Part shown: positions 17,402 through 25,300 of the stretch, piece after piece
How the letters are laid out: the number at the start of each line of letters is the position of its first letter
Numbering within the stretch: the stretch's first letter is position 1
Origin: Clostridium sp. CCUG 7971
Lineage (GTDB): Bacteria > Bacillota > Clostridia > Peptostreptococcales > Peptostreptococcaceae
Direction of reading: 5' to 3'
Length of the DNA: 43,430 nt
NCBI RefSeq assembly: GCF_017590215.1
Contig: NZ_JAFFPK010000051.1
Span: 1-43,430, forward strand
Notes under the pieces: model-generated
Databases searched by the model: none
Seen by the model: the letters and a program-made list of their open reading frames with translations, nothing else
What the model was told of the DNA's origin: nothing
Program-made: the position numbers and the translations under genes

Positions 17402-18622
17402 TTAGTTTAGTCTGTATCTTTTGTACTCTCTTTTTGTTAAAATTCTTATAATCACAATATATAGTATTACTAATATTGGAAATGCCACTATATACGGAAT
17501 CATTGTATCTCCTATAAAATAGAAAATATTAAATACACTTGGGGATCCAGCATATAAACTTGTGCTAAAATACATTGGATTAAGCTGTAACTGTAGGGAG
17601 TTATCTGTATATGTCAACCTTTCAAGTATACCTACACCACCTAAAGCTAAAAGTGTAGCTAGCTTTGAATATTTTATTTTTATAGATACAAACATAACTA
17701 AATTTGCTACAAGTAATGTTGTTAATAATCCTTGTCCTATCATAATTAGTACTCCCGTACCTAAGCTTATATTATATATACAAGTATGGAAAATATTTTG
17801 TATTGATTGATTCCAACCTTGTAGTGATCCCATTAACTGATGTTCTATAAGTAGAGTTGCTATAAATATGGCATAAACTACTACTGTAAATATATTTCCT
17901 GATATAATCCTTGCATTCATATTTTTCTTTCTTCCATATTTTGAAGAAAGTGTAAGTTCGTCTATTCCATTATTACTATCTTTTGAAAAAAATGAACTTA
18001 ATGAAAAACCTATCACTAAAGGCACAAATAAAAATTGTTCTGAAAATTGCCACATCAAATTATTTATACCTTCATAATAGTCAACATTAAAAGGAGTTTT
18101 TATATTGTCTACTTTTTCATTAATTTTTTCTATATTTTTATCACTATATTTAAACCATAACTGCTGATTATCGAATAATATATTATCTTTTACAGTTTTT
18201 TTATATTGATTATAGAAGTCTTTTTCTGACTTTAAAAAATTAAAATCTAAGCCCATATAAATATTAAAACTTTCTTTTCCGTAATTAGCATAATTTATAA
18301 TATGATTTGATACATCAAACCTTGTAAGCCAAAGTCCTAGCCTATCTTCAAAATTTAATTTTTCTTTGCTAGAATTAAAATCTTCTACTAACTTATCCAG
18401 ATAATCTTGATCCATTAGGCCTTTCATATTTTCACTTTCATTTTTTATTACTCTAAATGCTTTAATTCCTTTTACTTCTTCCCCTTTGCTATTAACAGCG
18501 CTATCAATTGAATAATATCCAATTGTGGTTACTATTGTACTAACTACAATTAAAGATATAACGGATATTAAGGTAAGTTTTGTCCAAATCTTTCTAAACT
18601 CAAATTTCACTAAATTTTTCAT
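17402..18622 (-). CDS. ABC-2 type permease (first permease of the BlaI/BlaR1 unit)
   Basis: 406 residues, with an N-terminal helix (about 17-37), an extracellular region to about residue 190, and about five further helices. Paralogous in layout to the next gene (16205-17359). Likely half of a heterodimeric exporter served by the ATPase at 19324-20181. It lies 14 bases after the lipoprotein gene. Confidence 0.82.
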   Translation of the reverse strand: MKNLVKFEFRKIWTKLTLISVISLIVVSTIVTTIGYYSIDSAVNSKGEEVKGIKAFRVIKNESENMKGLMDQDYLDKLVEDFNSSKEKLNFEDRLGLWLTRFDVSNHIINYANYGKESFNIYMGLDFNFLKSEKDFYNQYKKTVKDNILFDNQQLWFKYSDKNIEKINEKVDNIKTPFNVDYYEGINNLMWQFSEQFLFVPLVIGFSLSSFFSKDSNNGIDELTLSSKYGRKKNMNARIISGNIFTVVVYAIFIATLLIEHQLMGSLQGWNQSIQNIFHTCIYNISLGTGVLIMIGQGLLTTLLVANLVMFVSIKIKYSKLATLLALGGVGILERLTYTDNSLQLQLNPMYFSTSLYAGSPSVFNIFYFIGDTMIPYIVAFPILVILYIVIIRILTKREYKRYRLN

Positions 18623-18636
18623 AGCTATCTCTCCTA

Positions 18637-19218
18637 CTATTTTTTATAGCTGTTTCCGTCATGTATTATCTTCCATTCACTATTCTTTGAATCTCTTACC
18701 ATTATTAAATAACTATACACATTTTCTTTGGCTGTTTCATATTCTTCTATATATATATTTTCATTTTCGTATCCACTTGCTACTCCCTTATCTTCATCAT
18801 CATATATTGCATTTATTCTTGGATCTATACATCTACTTGTATCGTATCCTATATCTCCTCTTTTAGGTAATTTTAATTCATATTCAAGGTAATTAAGTAC
18901 TATATTTATACGTGCTTCTATATCATCCATACTTTCATCACCTAAATTAGGCATGTTTTTACTTTGACCAGGAAGTCCCATACCATTATTTGATGTCATT
19001 ATTGTAACTCCATTTTTAACAGTTACGCTTTCTTTTCTTTCTTTTCTTATCTTTGCAAGAGCTTTATCTATTTCTGTATCTTTTTGGTCTTCTGGAAGCC
19101 TATCTATTACTTCTCCACTTACGTTATTCACATCTCCATTTCTTGAGCTACATCCCACACTACAAATTGCACTCATTGTTACTAAAGCTATTATTACTAA
19201 ACTTTTTCTTATTTTCAT
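18637..19218 (-). CDS. Putative lipoprotein of unknown function
   Basis: About 193 residues. I start at the ATG at 19218 (MKIRKSLVIIALVTMS) because AAGGAG lies 6 bases upstream; an ATG further up is possible. A hydrophobic signal ends SVGC-SS, a somewhat weak lipobox. The rest is hydrophilic with an Asp/Glu-rich middle and a C-terminal part (YSYLIMVRDSKNSEWKIIHD) that resembles small folded extracellular domains. It sits between the ATPase and permeases, so it may be an exporter accessory or immunity lipoprotein. I do not recognise a family. Confidence 0.72.
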   Translation of the reverse strand: MKIRKSLVIIALVTMSAICSVGCSSRNGDVNNVSGEVIDRLPEDQKDTEIDKALAKIRKERKESVTVKNGVTIMTSNNGMGLPGQSKNMPNLGDESMDDIEARINIVLNYLEYELKLPKRGDIGYDTSRCIDPRINAIYDDEDKGVASGYENENIYIEEYETAKENVYSYLIMVRDSKNSEWKIIHDGNSYKK

Positions 19219-19323
19219 TTTCTTCTCCTTTTTACTCATCATTGTTATTTTTTTAACATAATTATTTATATCCATTCCTTTTTATTTTCTATTTCTCAAT
19301 ACCTATATCATTTTATTATTAAT

Positions 19324-20181
19324 TTAGAGACAATTTGCTACATAATAATCTTCTAAAGTAGGTTCTACAGCTTTATTTTCAATACCTTGGTATTTTTCAC
19401 CTACATATCTTGCTAGTATACTTTTTCCTTCTTGTTTTCTATGTATTATCTTTCTTTCTGCACTTAGCTTATTAAACATATCTTTATCAACTAAAACTTC
19501 CCATACCTTGCCTTTTACTTTTTCAACTAAGTTATCAATATTATCTGCTTCTACTACTTCACCTTGCCTAATTATTATTAAGTCATTTGCTATAGCTTCT
19601 ATGTCTGATAATATATGAGTTGAAAGTATGACTATCTTATCCTCTGACATTTCACTTATAATATTAGAAAACCTTATCCTCTCTTTTGGGTCAAGTCCTG
19701 CTGTTGGCTCATCTAATATTAGTATTTTAGGGTCATTTAATATTGCTTGTGCTATGCCTACCCTTCTTTTCATACCTCCAGAAAAACTTTTTACCTTTTT
19801 ATTAGCTACATGAGATAAATTTACAAACTCTAATACTTCTGGTATTTTTTTATTTAATTCTTCTTTTGATAACCCTTTTAAAGTACCCATATATTCTAAA
19901 AAATCTTTTGCTGTAAAGCTAGAAAATACATTATAATCTTGTGGCATATATCCAATTATATCTCTGTACTTTTCATCAAGTGCTACTATATCATATCCAT
20001 CAAAAGTTATGCTTCCATTTGTGGGAAAATCAATAGTTGTAAGTATTCTCATAAGAGTACTTTTTCCAGCACCGTTTTCACCAAGTAATCCATATGTACC
20101 AGCATTCATTATTATATTTATATTTTTTAATGCCTCTTTATTTTTATATGATTTATATAGATTTTCAATTTTTAGTTCCAT
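19324..20181 (-). CDS. ABC transporter ATP-binding protein of the BlaI/BlaR1 unit
   Basis: 285 residues. Walker A GENGAGKST (about residue 34), signature FSGGMKRR, Walker B ILILDEPTAGLDPKER, switch His (LSTHILSD). It lies about 105 bases after the BlaR1-like gene, with a hairpin between them, and upstream of the lipoprotein and two permeases. Together these four make a complete ABC-2 exporter. Confidence 0.92.
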   Translation of the reverse strand: MELKIENLYKSYKNKEALKNINIIMNAGTYGLLGENGAGKSTLMRILTTIDFPTNGSITFDGYDIVALDEKYRDIIGYMPQDYNVFSSFTAKDFLEYMGTLKGLSKEELNKKIPEVLEFVNLSHVANKKVKSFSGGMKRRVGIAQAILNDPKILILDEPTAGLDPKERIRFSNIISEMSEDKIVILSTHILSDIEAIANDLIIIRQGEVVEADNIDNLVEKVKGKVWEVLVDKDMFNKLSAERKIIHRKQEGKSILARYVGEKYQGIENKAVEPTLEDYYVANCL

Positions 20182-20234
20182 TCTCTATCTCCTTATATTA
20201 AAATAGAAATACAAATTATTATTTTAATTTTTTC

Positions 20235-20271
20235 AGTGACTTAAATAGAGTACCAGTCTATTTAAGTCACT
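20235..20271. terminator. Strong hairpin between BlaR1-like gene and exporter genes
   Basis: 15-bp stem AGTGACTTAAATAGA / TCTATTTAAGTCACT with a 7-base loop. The T-run (ATTTTTTTA) lies on the plus-strand side, so it is a better terminator for plus-strand transcripts; on the minus strand the tail is A-rich. It may attenuate or process the operon message. Confidence 0.5.
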
Positions 20272-20288
20272 ATTTTTTTATAGCTATT

Positions 20289-21407
20289 TTACTTTATGCC
20301 ACTAGATTTTGAAAATGAATATTTTGATTTTCCTATTGTTACTTCATAGTGACCATACTTATTAACCATTTTTCTTACATATTCTTGATCTAATGGATCT
20401 GTAAAATCCACCACCATACTCCCATCATTATGTTTTTCAATAATTTTCTCATATACATATACATTATTATCAATTGATATTACTGATACAAAAGACATTA
20501 TAAACAATACTATAATAAACAGACTTCCTTTTTTGAGTTTGTCATGACTTAGTACTCCTTCTATCCTGTTTTTTATTATATTAGATTTATTATAACTTAA
20601 ATAAGATACACACATAGATGATTCAAGCTTATTTTTGTACTTCATCATATCTAATAGAAGCATTGAATACTCTTTTATCTCATTAAGTGATAACCTTTTT
20701 ATAACTAATTCATCACAAGATAGTTCGCACTGATCATGAAAGTACTTTGCAAATATATATGCAAGTGGATTAAACCAGTGAATAGTATTAAACAAAATCA
20801 GAAAAACCTTTAATATATTATCTTTTCTTTTATAGTGAATTAACTCATGTCTAAATATATAATTTAAATTATTTTTACTATAATCTTTGTTTGGTATTAT
20901 AATTATAGGATTTATTACTCCTACAATCATAGGTGAATAAATTCCATTTAGTTTGTATATCTTTATTTGTTTTTTTATTTTTAAATTATTTACATGGTTT
21001 TCTAGTATATTGTGCATATCACTATCAATAACTTCTATCTTTAAGCTTTTTATTCTTTTATAAAGTTTAAAGTTATAATTACCATAATGTATAAATTTTA
21101 CTACTACTCCTATAATCCATATAAAAAATGCTAATTCTAAAATATCTATATGTAAGTTACTTTGTAAAGCAGTGTTATCAAAGTTTAATATATTATCTTT
21201 TATATTGACTAATCTATCTAAAAACTTTGGCATTGCAATGTTTATTTTAAAAATAAATATACCTCTTATAACTATACCAATACATAAAATATATTTAAAT
21301 GTTGCACTATATTTATTTAAAACTTTATCTTTTAATATAAAAATCAATGATATACATATAGTAATATATAGACTTGATTTTATTATTTCTGACATTATAT
21401 TACTCAT
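20289..21407 (-). CDS. BlaR1/MecR1-like M56 membrane metalloprotease, no penicillin-sensor domain
   Basis: 372 residues. N-terminal helices (about 10-26, 38-54, 92-112), a cytosolic zinc protease motif HELIH (about residue 190) with a downstream Glu in CELSCDELV, then a last helix (SLFIIVLFIMSFVSVISI) and only about 55 outer residues. Classical BlaR1 carries a 250-residue penicillin-binding sensor there; it is absent. The protein therefore probably senses another envelope signal and releases the adjacent BlaI-type repressor. It follows the repressor gene by 5 bases. Confidence 0.85.
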   Translation of the reverse strand: MSNIMSEIIKSSLYITICISLIFILKDKVLNKYSATFKYILCIGIVIRGIFIFKINIAMPKFLDRLVNIKDNILNFDNTALQSNLHIDILELAFFIWIIGVVVKFIHYGNYNFKLYKRIKSLKIEVIDSDMHNILENHVNNLKIKKQIKIYKLNGIYSPMIVGVINPIIIIPNKDYSKNNLNYIFRHELIHYKRKDNILKVFLILFNTIHWFNPLAYIFAKYFHDQCELSCDELVIKRLSLNEIKEYSMLLLDMMKYKNKLESSMCVSYLSYNKSNIIKNRIEGVLSHDKLKKGSLFIIVLFIMSFVSVISIDNNVYVYEKIIEKHNDGSMVVDFTDPLDQEYVRKMVNKYGHYEVTIGKSKYSFSKSSGIK

Positions 21408-21412
21408 ATTTA

Positions 21413-21778
21413 TTACCTATTTTTTATCCATTCTTCAAGTTCTTTTATATCTTCATCACTTATAGAATCGCCATCTCCCAAAGTTGATACTATGCTTGTT
21501 AATGACTTGTTATGAACAAAATCAAAAAACTCTTCTGTTTCAAACTTTACATATTCATTTTCCTTTACTAGTACAGTGTAGGTAATGTTCCTTCCTTCTT
21601 TTTCATGTTGTAAAAAATCTTTTTCAACTAATCTCGAAAGAACTTTAGCAGTGGTTGGCTTAATCCAGTTAAACTTCTCTAGCATATAATCCCCTATTTC
21701 TTTAGATGAAACTTTTGATGATTTTTGAGACCAAATAAATTTCATAACTTGATACTCTGTCTTAGGAATTTTTATCAT
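21413..21778 (-). CDS. BlaI/MecI/CopY-family transcriptional repressor
   Basis: 121 residues starting MIKIPKTEYQVMKFIW, a typical BlaI N-terminal winged helix; the motif KPTTAKVLSRLVEKDFL is the recognition region. The start is set at 21778 after AAAGGAG, 5 codons inside the longest frame. First gene of the unit, followed by the M56 protease gene. Likely represses its own operon from the sites at 21795-21806 and 21829-21846. Confidence 0.9.
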   Translation of the reverse strand: MIKIPKTEYQVMKFIWSQKSSKVSSKEIGDYMLEKFNWIKPTTAKVLSRLVEKDFLQHEKEGRNITYTVLVKENEYVKFETEEFFDFVHNKSLTSIVSTLGDGDSISDEDIKELEEWIKNR

Positions 21779-21794
21779 ACTATCTCCTTTCATT

Positions 21795-21848
21795 AGACAT
21801 TTGTCTTTTTCTTAATTTAATATTATTAGACAAAAGTGTAATTGTCAA
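21795..21848 (-). promoter_or_regulatory. Promoter with BlaI-type operators for the blaI-blaR1 unit
   Basis: Minus strand: TTGACA (21843-21848), 17-base spacer, TAATAT (21820-21825), a near-ideal vegetative promoter. Inside the spacer an inverted repeat GACAA-N8-TTGTC occupies 21829-21846. A second perfect palindrome, AGACATTTGTCT (21795-21806), lies just upstream of the ribosome site and has the ACA-N2-TGT core of BlaI/CopY operators. The overlap with the promoter fits repression. Confidence 0.7.
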
Positions 21849-21883
21849 TATAAATATAATTCTTTTAAATTATATTTATACAC

Positions 21884-21965
21884 TAAAAAACCATATTGAC
21901 TACATAGCCAATATGATTTTCGTGGATTTCAATGGTGGATACGATTCACAAGAATCATATCCACG
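21884..21965. repeat. ssrA 3'-end repeat R4 with terminator hairpin
   Basis: Hairpin 21888-21918 (CCATATTGACTA with TAGCCAATATG) followed by CGTGGATTTCAATGGTGGAT at 21921, then GATTC-acaa-GAATC and ATCCACG ending at 21965. The two ends CGTGGAT and ATCCACG are perfect inverted repeats. Boundary between the BlaI/BlaR1 unit and the Bce/uppP unit. Confidence 0.82.
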
Positions 21966-22021
21966 ATTATCTATTTGATTATTTTTATAGCTTCAATATA
22001 TATTTATCTTTAATATTATGT

Positions 22022-22027
22022 TATGAT
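22022..22027 (+). promoter_or_regulatory. Extended -10 promoter element of toxin mRNA (L2)
   Basis: TG-T-TATGAT forms an extended -10 (TATGAT at 22022-22027), about 9 bases before the pairing arm of the leader. I see no good -35, which an extended -10 can tolerate. The same GTTATGAT string occurs on the opposite strand at 22340-22347, facing it. Confidence 0.5.
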
Positions 22028-22035
22028 CTCAAATA

Positions 22036-22313
22036 GACTACAATCTATTAGAGTGTTGTTTCCATACGAGGGCTTTAACCTACTTCCAATAGGAAGGAGG
22101 TAGAAGTATAGACAATTTTCTTTTTAACATAATGATTAGCTTTCTAGTAGGTATACCATCAAGTATAGTTACTAGTTACATATTCGATAAATTAAAAAGA
22201 CACTCTCGCCCAACCAAAAGTAAGAGTGTCTTCGAACTTGACTTAAAAATCAAGTCCGTAAATAAACTATTATTTTATGGAAACTACACTCTACAACCAA
22301 ATAGATTGTAGTC
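22036..22313 (+). other. Long-range 5'-3' pairing and sequestered ribosome site in toxin mRNA L2
   Basis: Bases 22036-22065 (GACTACAATCTATT, AGAGTGTTGTTTCCAT) are complementary to 22277-22292 and 22300-22313 with one mismatch and a 7-base bulge; a T6 tract follows. A second hairpin, CCTACTTCC (22080-22088) with GGAAGGAGG (22092-22100), one mismatch, covers the ribosome site. Both are hallmark devices of type I toxin messages, which are translated only after processing or refolding. Confidence 0.75.
22108..22311 (+). CDS. Type I toxin-like small membrane peptide (L2) with ATA at the start position
   Basis: The frame reads (I)DNFLFNIMISFLVGIPSS then SYIFDKLKRHSRP, a hydrophobic helix followed by a basic, Ser/Lys-rich tail, as in C. 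difficile type I toxins (which begin MDNFLFN-like). The expected start codon is ATA, not ATG, though a strong GGAAGGAGG lies 7 bases upstream. The next ATG (22132) is 8 codons inside and would give 59 residues. The frame runs on to 22311, into the 3' pairing arm, longer than usual toxins (about 50). So the gene may be disabled, or translated poorly from ATA. The leader, antisense RNA and terminators are well preserved. Confidence 0.6.
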   Translation: MDNFLFNIMISFLVGIPSSIVTSYIFDKLKRHSRPTKSKSVFELDLKIKSVNKLLFYGNYTLQPNRL

Positions 22314-22333
22314 CTTTTTTGTTTCTTCTTAAT
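22190..22333 (-). ncRNA. Predicted antisense antitoxin RNA of L2
   Basis: A minus-strand -10 element TATGAT (22340-22345) would start an RNA near 22333, overlapping the toxin 3' end. It would stop at a textbook terminator inside the toxin frame: on the minus strand GACACTCT (22230-22223) pairs with AGAGTGTC (22206-22199), followed by TTTTTAATTT. The RNA would be about 140 bases and complementary to the toxin message, as in C. difficile type I pairs. Expression is inferred. Confidence 0.6.
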
Positions 22334-22429
22334 AAGATTATCATAACACATTTGATATTTTTTTAAACTATTTTTGTTATCTTAATATTAACTATCTATA
22401 TGTTTTTTTCAATTACATCAAATTTTAAT

Positions 22430-24313
22430 TTAATCTATTAAACACTCTTTTATCTCATCTAGATAATTTTTCCTTATAATTAAAAAATACACACATACAA
22501 CTATAAAAAAGCTTCCCATAACTAAAAACGAAGATGATGCAATATCTACACCACGAGCACTTTTAAAAGCTAAAAGTGCAAATATAGAATGTATAACCGC
22601 AACCATATATGGAATAAAAAATAAAGCACCTATCTCCACTCTTGATATTTTCTTTATCTCATTATAAGTTAATCCTATCTTATTAAGTTTTCTGTATTTT
22701 ACCTTATCCTCTTGGCAATCCCTATAAATCTTATTATATAAAAAGCTGCTAGAAGTAATAAAAAATATCAATCCTATAAATACTGATAAGAATAGAAGAA
22801 CCGCATAGGCTACTTTTCCGTTTTCTACAATAATTGATTTAGATAAAAATTTATATTCTTTATCATATTTATAAACATCTTCAAAAATTTTGCTGGCATT
22901 TAAAGTACTCATATAATCACTTGTATTTATCGCTACAAATTCATCTTCTATATACTCTGTATTTATACTATCATAAAAATCATCTTTAACTACATACATA
23001 TACATGCCATAATATGTTGGCACAGCAGATTGTTTAACTTGTCTTACTTTTATACTTTTATTATCTATATTTATAAAATCATCTTTATTCTTACGGCTTT
23101 CTTTTGACAATGAAATCGCTTCATTAGATTTAAAATTTATTATTTCAAATCCTTTCGCCCCAGCCAACTGAGCATACTCCGACTCTTTGATTATCTTTAT
23201 ATCTCTATTTTTATCTTTAAGAACCACAGTTTTAAATTTCCCCTCAACTTTATCATATGATATATTTTCTTCTTCTAACAAAGACCCTAACTTCTTTACT
23301 CTGTTTTCTTCATTATTATTACTGCTGTTATTTAATTTCTTTCTCTCAGTAGCATAAAATATTGCTTGAGGAAAATCCATTTCTGATTGACTAATCAAGT
23401 CTGTCCAATATGAATGTATGGATCCAATAGCAGTAAATGCAACAGCTGAAGTTATTGTTACTAAAAAAAGCATCCTTGTATTATCCTTTATTTTATAATG
23501 TAAATTTGCTATACATAACATATTAATATTTTTTTTATAAAATGACTTATTTCCTTTAAGCTTTTTTATAATAAATACACTAAGCTGTGAAAATAATAAA
23601 TATGTCCCTATAATAACCATAAAAGTTACTGGTACTATTGTACTTATCAACTGTGATTCTGTTACGGTAACCGCTCTATAATAGGCAACTACAAATAACA
23701 AAACACAAAGTATTGATAATATAGGTGATGTTTTTGGCTCTTTTTTAGGTTTTTGTGTTCCTTTAAGTAACTTTATAACTTTATCTTCCCTAACCACAAA
23801 ACATATAAAATACGAAATCAATAATGACAATAATATAAAGTATAAAATAATTGCACCCATAGATTTTATTGGAACATAAAACTTTAATGGCTCTATACCT
23901 ATTAATGAAGATATAACAATCAATATTACTTTAGAGAAAATTAATCCTATAAAAACTCCTAAAATTGATGCTAAAGTATTCATTATTAAATTTTCTATGA
24001 AAATCATTTTTCTAACTTGCTTTTTTGATATTCCTATCGTATATAAAATACCAAACTCTTTATTTCTACTTTTTAAAAACACGCTTGCTGAATAACCTAC
24101 AAATAGAAATAAAAACAAATAAATTATAACTGTTGATTGCTTCATCATCAATATCAAATAACCTGGAAATAATGAAGTATCTACGTCTGGATGATTTATG
24201 AACATATTAACAGAAAGAAGTAATGTAGAAGATATAAGTATACTAAAAAAATGTCCTATATATGATTTAATATTTCGTTTTACATTCTTAATTGCAAACT
24301 CTGTAAAATTCAT
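22430..24313 (-). CDS. BceB-type antimicrobial peptide ABC transporter permease (system 2)
   Basis: 627 residues, FtsX-like permease with the BceB layout: N-terminal helix (about 18-38), helices up to about residue 300, a large extracellular domain (about 305-500) and three C-terminal helices. It starts MNFTEFAIKNVKRNIKS. The ATG overlaps the TAA stop of the ATPase gene (TAATG), so translation is coupled. Homologous to 43-2061 but clearly diverged, so not a recent duplicate. Confidence 0.93.
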   Translation of the reverse strand: MNFTEFAIKNVKRNIKSYIGHFFSILISSTLLLSVNMFINHPDVDTSLFPGYLILMMKQSTVIIYLFLFLFVGYSASVFLKSRNKEFGILYTIGISKKQVRKMIFIENLIMNTLASILGVFIGLIFSKVILIVISSLIGIEPLKFYVPIKSMGAIILYFILLSLLISYFICFVVREDKVIKLLKGTQKPKKEPKTSPILSILCVLLFVVAYYRAVTVTESQLISTIVPVTFMVIIGTYLLFSQLSVFIIKKLKGNKSFYKKNINMLCIANLHYKIKDNTRMLFLVTITSAVAFTAIGSIHSYWTDLISQSEMDFPQAIFYATERKKLNNSSNNNEENRVKKLGSLLEEENISYDKVEGKFKTVVLKDKNRDIKIIKESEYAQLAGAKGFEIINFKSNEAISLSKESRKNKDDFINIDNKSIKVRQVKQSAVPTYYGMYMYVVKDDFYDSINTEYIEDEFVAINTSDYMSTLNASKIFEDVYKYDKEYKFLSKSIIVENGKVAYAVLLFLSVFIGLIFFITSSSFLYNKIYRDCQEDKVKYRKLNKIGLTYNEIKKISRVEIGALFFIPYMVAVIHSIFALLAFKSARGVDIASSSFLVMGSFFIVVCVYFLIIRKNYLDEIKECLID

Positions 24314-25059
24314 TACTTGCTACCCCCTAACAAAGAAAGTACATCCATTATTTCTTGATAAAACTGCATTCTATTATCACCCTTATAAATTTCATTATAT
24401 ATTACACCATCTTTTATAAACAAAATTCTATTGCAATAGCTTGCTGCCACTGGGTCATGAGTTACCATCATAGTCGTTACATTTTCTTCCCTATTTATCT
24501 TTTCTAATAACTCCATAACATTTTGTGCTGACTTTGAATCTAAATTTCCTGTTGGCTCGTCAGCCAAAACTATAGAAGGATCATTTATTAAAGCCCTTGC
24601 AATAGCAGTCCTTTGAGCTTGACCACCTGATACTTCAAAGGTTCTTTTATTTAACAAATCTTCTATTCCTAGTATTTTTGATACCTTTTTTAATTTTTCA
24701 TCTTGCTCTTTTACAGGTACATTTTCTAAAGTTAATGGCAGAACTATATTTTCACCTATTGTTAAAGTGTCTAGCAAGTTGTAATCTTGAAATACAAATC
24801 CAAGCTCTCTTCTTCTAAATAACGCAAGGGCATCTCCTTTTAACTTATGTGGCTCTTTGTCACCTAAAGTAATCTTCCCTGAAGTTTGTTTATCTATAGT
24901 TGAGATTAAATTTAATAGGGTAGTTTTTCCACTACCACTTGGCCCCATTATTCCTACAAATTCTCCGTCTTCTATGTTAAAACTTATATCTTTTAATGCA
25001 TTTGATACTACCTTACTTCCGTATACTTTGCTTAAATTACTTACTTTTAAAATATCCAT
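24313..25059 (-). CDS. BceA-type ABC transporter ATP-binding protein (system 2)
   Basis: 248 residues. Walker A GPSGSGKTT (about residue 39), Q-loop FVFQDYNLLD, signature VSGGQAQR, Walker B IVLADEPTGNLDS, switch VTHD. Partner of the permease at 22430-24313. A BceR-type operator lies about 80 bases upstream. Compared with system 1 it has the same length and motif spacing. Confidence 0.95.
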   Translation of the reverse strand: MDILKVSNLSKVYGSKVVSNALKDISFNIEDGEFVGIMGPSGSGKTTLLNLISTIDKQTSGKITLGDKEPHKLKGDALALFRRRELGFVFQDYNLLDTLTIGENIVLPLTLENVPVKEQDEKLKKVSKILGIEDLLNKRTFEVSGGQAQRTAIARALINDPSIVLADEPTGNLDSKSAQNVMELLEKINREENVTTMMVTHDPVAASYCNRILFIKDGVIYNEIYKGDNRMQFYQEIMDVLSLLGGSK

Positions 25060-25137
25060 GTGGTTCTCCTTCTCTAAATTTATTAAATTTATTTATACTT
25101 CAAGTTTAATTTAGATGTTAAAATCTTACTATCTACA

Positions 25138-25167
25138 AACCTTACATCTACATTACATCTATGTAAG
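25138..25167. promoter_or_regulatory. Predicted BceR-type operator upstream of bceAB (system 2)
   Basis: Dyad TTACA-TCTA-TGTAA at 25153-25166 plus the outlying AACCTTACAT at 25138-25147; layout identical to the sites at 2961 and 28021. On the minus strand ATGTAA repeats at 11-base spacing, then TTGTAG could serve as -35. It lies upstream of the system 2 ATPase gene. Confidence 0.78.
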
Positions 25168-25265
25168 GTTTACTTATATTTATATCTGCTTCTGTATTTA
25201 TCTTCATTTTTTCGCATTATTTTTTTCTATTTATTTGCTTTTATTCATTTGTATTTTTGTATATT

Positions 25266-25300
25266 TAAAAAGCCAATAGCTTATAACTATTGACTTTCTT
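25266..25300 (-). terminator. Terminator after bceRS (system 2)
   Basis: On the minus strand AAAGTCAATAG pairs with CTATTGGCTTT (one mismatch) and is followed by TTAAATA. It lies directly after the original stop codon (25301-25303) of the kinase gene. Confidence 0.65.
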
